Shown here one piece after another: positions 5,900 through 8,833 of a DNA stretch of 8,833 nt. The notes below the pieces were generated by a model that made no database searches, was not told where the DNA came from, and worked only from the letters and a program-made list of their open reading frames with translations. Source of the stretch: Gammaproteobacteria bacterium (lineage in GTDB: Bacteria > Pseudomonadota > Gammaproteobacteria > Pseudomonadales > Porticoccaceae); the NCBI GenBank assembly GCA_003646355.1, contig QNFO01000030.1:1-8833 (forward strand). Direction: 5' to 3'. A program made the position numbers and the translations under genes. Within the stretch, counting starts at the first letter, position 1; each line of letters starts with the position of its first letter.

Positions 5900-7459
5900 T
5901 CACGTTGAGAGCAAACTCTGCCCGAGATTAACCCCAGCAAAAGTTAGAAATAAGAATAAAAACATAGCTGCGAATAACAGCTTTTCATGCAGTGCTTTTT
6001 TCTTTTCAATCGCTGATGAAATCATGGATACACTACCCAAAACGGGAAAACCAACGAGGCGCTCAAGACTTCGTCGATTACATACCACGGGGCGCAACAA
6101 TGATAACAGCAGCGCAAAGCCACCACCCAAACCAATGGCCGCAATAAAAACGCCGGAATGCAATAACAGCTTATCGGGTTCAGTTGGCTCCAGAGGCACG
6201 AAAGGCGGGTCGATAATGCGAAACTTTACACCACTGGCATTTTGCTCAACATCCCCAGAAAGGCGAGCAGACTCCCGCCTTTGCAACAGGGTATTATGCT
6301 GCCGCGAAATAACACCATAATCGCGATTTAGCTCTTTAAACTCCGCTTCAACGCGGGGAATACTACCGACCATTTCCTCCAAAGAGGCAACGCGCTTTTT
6401 GTACTCACCGACTCGCACTTTTAGTTCCGCAGACCGCGCTTCAGTCTCAGACAGCATTGCCCTCATCTGCTGGTAGACAGGGCTAGTTTGCAAACCCATA
6501 CTCGGTGAATCATCCATCTGTTCGGCCAACTCATCCAGCTCAGCCTGCTTGTCGGCTTCAAGCTCCCCAATTAAAGAGGTCGTTTGAATAACGGCCGGGT
6601 GACGCTCTGTATAGCGCATTAACAAATCGTCACGTTTACTTTCCAGCGACAATATCCTAGTGTCATAAGAAGATGAAACTTCCGGTGAGTCAAACTCGCC
6701 GAAACCAAACTCATCATCGTCCTCTTCAAGGTCTTCCAATTGACGCTGCATCTCTCGTCGACGATTGCCTATTTCATCAAGCTGCAATTGCGCCTCGCGA
6801 AGCTGTGATTTCGCACCACTCAGGTTCGCATAATAGCCACCTGTTTGCCCAGGCATTGCACCAGCATGTTTGTGTTTAAAATCAGCCAAGCGCGCTTCTG
6901 CTTCAGCCATACGGCTTGCATAATCTGCTATCTTTTGATCAATAAATTCTTGCGCTCCAGCACTATCTTTACGTTTGTCACCCAGTGTATTTTCAACCAC
7001 AACAGTAATAACTGACTGCACAACCTTCTTTGCCACATCCCGGTCTTCATGCTTAAAAGAAATCGAATAAATATCACTGCTGCCTCGACCACCACTTGAT
7101 AAGTGGAGGGAACTGCGCAAGCGGTTTAGCAAGGCCTCTTTTTCCAGGTCGTTGGTCACCTGTAAATCGAGGTCAGTCATGCGCATCAACTTTTCCATAT
7201 TCGGTCGACTAAAGAGAGTCTTGCTCATCAATGCAACCTGACGATTCACATCCGACTGGATGGCGAGGCCTCTGAGCAAGGGACGAAGGATGCTACTACT
7301 ATCAATATGAATCCTGGCTTTAGCCACATACTGTTCCGGCATCTGGGCCACCCAGATCCAGCCCATCACCGCCACTACCCAGGCACAAATAAGCCCTGTC
7401 CAGCGATAACGCCAAATACCCCAAAGATACTCGTAGAATTGATCCAGTAAATCCTGCAT
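5900..7459 (-). CDS. XrtA-associated polysaccharide chain-length determinant (Wzz/polysaccharide co-polymerase type)
   Basis: This 519-residue inner-membrane protein matches the PEP-CTERM-associated chain-length proteins (TIGR03007 type). It begins MQDLLDQFYEYLWGIWRYRW, a typical cytoplasmic start, followed by a membrane segment at about 21-39. A large periplasmic region rich in predicted coiled coil follows (about 170-245, 265-312, 330-402). PLEPTEP (422-428) is the Wzz proline-rich motif, placed as expected before the second membrane segment (about 432-455). A third hydrophobic segment (494-513) lies near the end. It probably sets polymer length and is controlled by the kinase encoded next. 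An acidic stretch at 242-258 (LEEDDDEFGFGEFDSPE) interrupts the coiled coil. The ATG at 7459 lacks a clear ribosome binding site: the 42-base gap to the export gene ends in A/T-rich sequence, with only GGGG far upstream. Translation coupling or a leader structure may help. Confidence 0.93.
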   Translation of the reverse strand: MQDLLDQFYEYLWGIWRYRWTGLICAWVVAVMGWIWVAQMPEQYVAKARIHIDSSSILRPLLRGLAIQSDVNRQVALMSKTLFSRPNMEKLMRMTDLDLQVTNDLEKEALLNRLRSSLHLSSGGRGSSDIYSISFKHEDRDVAKKVVQSVITVVVENTLGDKRKDSAGAQEFIDQKIADYASRMAEAEARLADFKHKHAGAMPGQTGGYYANLSGAKSQLREAQLQLDEIGNRRREMQRQLEDLEEDDDEFGFGEFDSPEVSSSYDTRILSLESKRDDLLMRYTERHPAVIQTTSLIGELEADKQAELDELAEQMDDSPSMGLQTSPVYQQMRAMLSETEARSAELKVRVGEYKKRVASLEEMVGSIPRVEAEFKELNRDYGVISRQHNTLLQRRESARLSGDVEQNASGVKFRIIDPPFVPLEPTEPDKLLLHSGVFIAAIGLGGGFALLLSLLRPVVCNRRSLERLVGFPVLGSVSMISSAIEKKKALHEKLLFAAMFLFLFLTFAGVNLGQSLLST

Positions 7460-7501
7460 AAATTATTCTCGGCCCCAAAAAGATTAAAACTAAAGTAGAA
7501 C

Positions 7502-8137
7502 CTAGAACCAGGACTCAGGAATAATAACGATATCACCAGGGTACAAAGCGAGATTGGCAGATATATCGCCATCTTCCAGCATATCGTCAAGACGGAGAGT
7601 GTAGGACTCTTGCTTGCCATTAAAGTAACGAATCAGTATCGCGCGATTACCATCAGCGTAATCAGTCAAACCGCCGACTTCGATCATCAGATCAAGCAAG
7701 GTCATATGCTTGCTGAAGGGGATTTTTAATGGACTGGCCGCCTCGCCAACCACACGAATCTGTTGCGAGGGGATACTAACAAAGCCTTCGACGATGACAC
7801 TGACAACAGCACTTCGTACATATTCCGAGTAGGCTTCTTCAATATCTCGAGCCAATGCCGTAGGGGTTTTGCCACTAGCAACGATATCCTCCACCAGGCG
7901 CGTGGTTATTTTACCGTCAGGACGTACATCAACCGTTGTAGTCAGCTCTTCATTACCCCAGACAAATATCTCAATCTCATCCCCGGGGCCGATAATATAA
8001 TCGAAATCCTGTAAGGGATTGATTTGATCTGCCGTCAAGGGGGGATGAGGCGTCACACCGCAAGCGGTAAGGACTAACATCAAGCTCAATAGCAAAGCAC
8101 TCTTTCTAGATAGATACGTAATAGTTCGCACCGACAC
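7502..8137 (-). CDS. XrtA-associated polysaccharide export lipoprotein (Wza-like)
   Basis: This 211-residue outer-membrane lipoprotein resembles the short polysaccharide export proteins of XrtA loci (TIGR03027 type). A basic, hydrophobic leader ends in the lipobox LTAC, with Cys26 as the lipidated residue. The Poly_export domain follows (about 44-120), with DYIIGPGDEIEIFVWG (46-61) and VRPDGKIT (71-78). A SLBB-like region (about 125-180) contains VVGEAASPLKIP and VGGLTDYADGNRAILIR. The protein ends PGDIVIIPESWF, as family members do. It should form or gate the outer-membrane exit channel, though it is much shorter than E. coli Wza. The start is a GTG. AAGGAG lies only 3 bases before the GTG at 8137 but 9 bases before a second in-frame GTG at 8131, so the true start may be two codons later. 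It is the first gene of the operon, after 205 non-coding bases. Confidence 0.93.
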   Translation of the reverse strand: MSVRTITYLSRKSALLLSLMLVLTACGVTPHPPLTADQINPLQDFDYIIGPGDEIEIFVWGNEELTTTVDVRPDGKITTRLVEDIVASGKTPTALARDIEEAYSEYVRSAVVSVIVEGFVSIPSQQIRVVGEAASPLKIPFSKHMTLLDLMIEVGGLTDYADGNRAILIRYFNGKQESYTLRLDDMLEDGDISANLALYPGDIVIIPESWF

Positions 8138-8140
8138 ATA

Positions 8141-8146
8141 CTCCTT
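8141..8146 (-). promoter_or_regulatory. Ribosome binding site of the export lipoprotein gene
   Basis: The minus strand reads AAGGAG, the strongest such site in the window. Its spacing is 3 bases to the GTG at 8137 and 9 bases to the in-frame GTG at 8131, favouring the latter mechanistically. Confidence 0.65.
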
Positions 8147-8168
8147 TATTTCTTCAGTTTACAAGCAC

Positions 8169-8194
8169 ACCACGCGGCGGGAATTCTACCACGC
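8169..8194 (-). promoter_or_regulatory. Pair of GCGTGGT direct repeats upstream of the export gene
   Basis: On the minus strand GCGTGGT occurs at 8194-8188 and again at 8175-8169, 19 bases apart start to start, just 5' of the export gene. Tandem 7-base sites on almost the same helical face (about two turns) resemble a response-regulator or activator binding pair. No regulator is identified, and the copies could be chance. Confidence 0.35.
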
Positions 8195-8212
8195 AGTATT
8201 TTTTCAAGGCTA

Positions 8213-8223
8213 CCGATAATCGG
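8213..8223. repeat. Short perfect palindrome CCGAT-A-ATCGG
   Basis: The arms CCGAT (8213-8217) and ATCGG (8219-8223) are perfect complements around one base. This 11-base dyad lies about 76 bases before the export gene start, in the likely promoter region. It could be an operator. Weak sigma-70-like boxes can be drawn around it (minus strand TTGCCG, then AAAAAT after 17 bases), but they are not convincing. Confidence 0.35.
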
Positions 8224-8253
8224 CAATTAACTACAACTCGTCGACATTTTGGG

Positions 8254-8287
8254 CGAGACATTGCTCACATATCGCAATGCCATCTCG
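8254..8287. repeat. Long imperfect hairpin between the acyl-CoA dehydrogenase and export genes
   Basis: CGAGA (8254-8258) and CATTGC (8259-8264) pair with TCTCG (8283-8287) and GCAATG (8274-8279), giving 11 base pairs with a three-base bulge and a 9-base loop. No T-run follows on either strand, so it is not a standard intrinsic terminator. It could protect the 3' end of the upstream message, serve as a leader structure or be a protein site. Confidence 0.5.
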
Positions 8288-8342
8288 TCCACACCATTAA
8301 TCGACACCTATTTTAATAACACAGCTTTTACACCAGACTTAA

Positions 8343-8833
8343 TCAATAGGATTTTGGCAAACCGAGAATATATTCCCCAATATAGTTCAGGGTCATCTCC
8401 CGATTAATCGGTGCCACCTTGCCAAGACGCGCCGTTATAAAGTGGCTCAACATGTCATAGCTCTCGGTGAACCCATAACCACCGAAACACTGCAAAGCCG
8501 CATCAGCGGCTTTAAATGCGGCATCAGTGCCAACCATCTTACCCATATTGGCACAATCACCAACCACCTTGGAATGCTCACCACTATCTTGTAACCAAGC
8601 GGCCTTTTGAATCATTAACGAAGCTGCTTCAAGTAAAGCTTTGGCCTCGGCCATCGGATGCTGCAAACCCTGATACGCACCAATAGGGCCCCTAAAAATC
8701 TCACGCTCATTAGCATAATCAACACCGCGCTGTAGTGCGTGACGCCCACCACCAATCGCACCTGCAGCAACTACCATGCGCTCTGGGTTCAACGCATCAA
8801 ACAGAACATTAATGCCGCCATCTACCTTGCCGA
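8343..8833 (-). CDS. Acyl-CoA dehydrogenase, C-terminal part (begins outside the window)
   Basis: The minus-strand frame is open from the window edge to a TGA at 8343-8345, giving about 162 residues. The sequence is the C-terminal alpha-helical domain of a flavin-dependent acyl-CoA dehydrogenase: VDGGINVLFDALNPERMVVA, then YANEREIFRGPIGAYQGLQH, then FGGYGFTESYDM, ending in NYIGEYILGLPKSY. The enzyme oxidises acyl-CoA thioesters to 2-enoyl-CoA with FAD; chain-length preference cannot be read from this part. By eye, the usual Tyr-Glu-Gly catalytic-glutamate site aligns with APINREM, so a Glu is not at the canonical place; this ending is shared by a known subgroup, so I do not take it as damage. 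A TTG at 8792 inside the frame is not the true start. The gene has no evident link to polysaccharide synthesis and marks the border of that locus. Confidence 0.88.
   Translation of the reverse strand, partial: GKVDGGINVLFDALNPERMVVAAGAIGGGRHALQRGVDYANEREIFRGPIGAYQGLQHPMAEAKALLEAASLMIQKAAWLQDSGEHSKVVGDCANMGKMVGTDAAFKAADAALQCFGGYGFTESYDMLSHFITARLGKVAPINREMTLNYIGEYILGLPKSY

Noticed and set aside
5869..5940. Upstream extension of the kinase frame to an ATG at 5940.
   Set aside because: It would overlap the chain-length gene by 41 bases and add an atypical cysteine-containing leader. The ATG at 5868 has a good ribosome binding site and the family's N-terminal sequence.
6024..6320. Plus-strand open frame of 98 codons, the longest on that strand.
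   Set aside because: It lies entirely opposite the C-terminal part of the chain-length gene, is low-complexity and basic, and has no recognisable domain. The same holds for the other plus-strand frames in the window.
7375..7620. Minus-strand open frame of 81 codons overlapping the export and chain-length genes.
   Set aside because: It overlaps both strongly supported genes in another frame, and its product resembles no family I know. It is a shadow frame.
8177..8190. Possible sigma-54 promoter: minus-strand GG and GC doublets 10 bases apart, well placed for the export gene.
   Set aside because: Only the doublets match; the surrounding TGGCAC and TTGC consensus positions do not, and such doublets are common by chance.
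8343..8792. Acyl-CoA dehydrogenase frame starting at the TTG at 8792.
   Set aside because: The conserved sequence VDGGINVLFDA continues upstream to the window edge, so the gene is simply cut by the window.
1..8833. Searched by eye for CRISPR arrays, tRNA or rRNA genes, insertion sequences and attachment sites.
   Set aside because: No regularly spaced repeats, cloverleaf-like sequence, transposase motifs or terminal repeats were seen. A tRNA and covariance-model scan would be decisive, but nearly all of the window is occupied by intact genes.

Overview
This window holds most of an exopolysaccharide assembly and export locus of the exosortase A (XrtA/EpsH1, PEP-CTERM) type. Such loci occur in environmental Gram-negative bacteria, mainly Proteobacteria. 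An outer-membrane lipoprotein, a signal-peptide-bearing beta-barrel protein and a moderate base composition fit a gammaproteobacterium, possibly marine or aquatic. That placement is inferred from gene types, not from a phylogenetic marker. All eight recognisable genes lie on the minus strand, so transcription runs from high to low coordinates.

In transcription order, the window opens with the C-terminal third of an acyl-CoA dehydrogenase gene (8833 to 8343), a metabolic neighbour that marks the edge of the locus. A 205-base non-coding stretch follows (8342-8138), with a long imperfect hairpin, a short palindrome and a pair of direct repeats just upstream of the first polysaccharide gene. Five closely spaced genes come next: outer-membrane export lipoprotein (8137-7502), inner-membrane chain-length/co-polymerase protein (7459-5900), ParA-like tyrosine autokinase (5868-4945), outer-membrane beta-barrel protein (4924-3485) and UDP-GlcNAc 2-epimerase wecB (3458-2319). 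Gaps between them are 20-42 bases, as expected for one operon.

A 178-base gap (2318-2141) with a nested inverted repeat separates a second cluster: XrtA-type polysaccharide deacetylase (2140-1295), FemAB/GNAT-like protein (1270-242) and the start of an XrtA-associated glycosyltransferase (236 to beyond base 1).

Together the genes suggest a Wzx/Wzy-like pathway. WecB would supply UDP-ManNAc, glycosyltransferases build the repeat unit, the chain-length protein and its kinase control polymerisation, the export lipoprotein (perhaps with the beta-barrel protein) carries polymer across the outer membrane, and the deacetylase and FemAB-like protein modify it. The exosortase itself and any PEP-CTERM substrates are not in the window; the exosortase is expected beyond base 1.

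The locus type is known, so this is not a wholly new system. The points worth a second look are local: a tyrosine tail encoded by short tandem repeats, an A9 tract just after a TTG start in wecB, frequent non-ATG starts, structured intergenic DNA, and wecB lying where I would expect an XrtA-associated ATPase gene.
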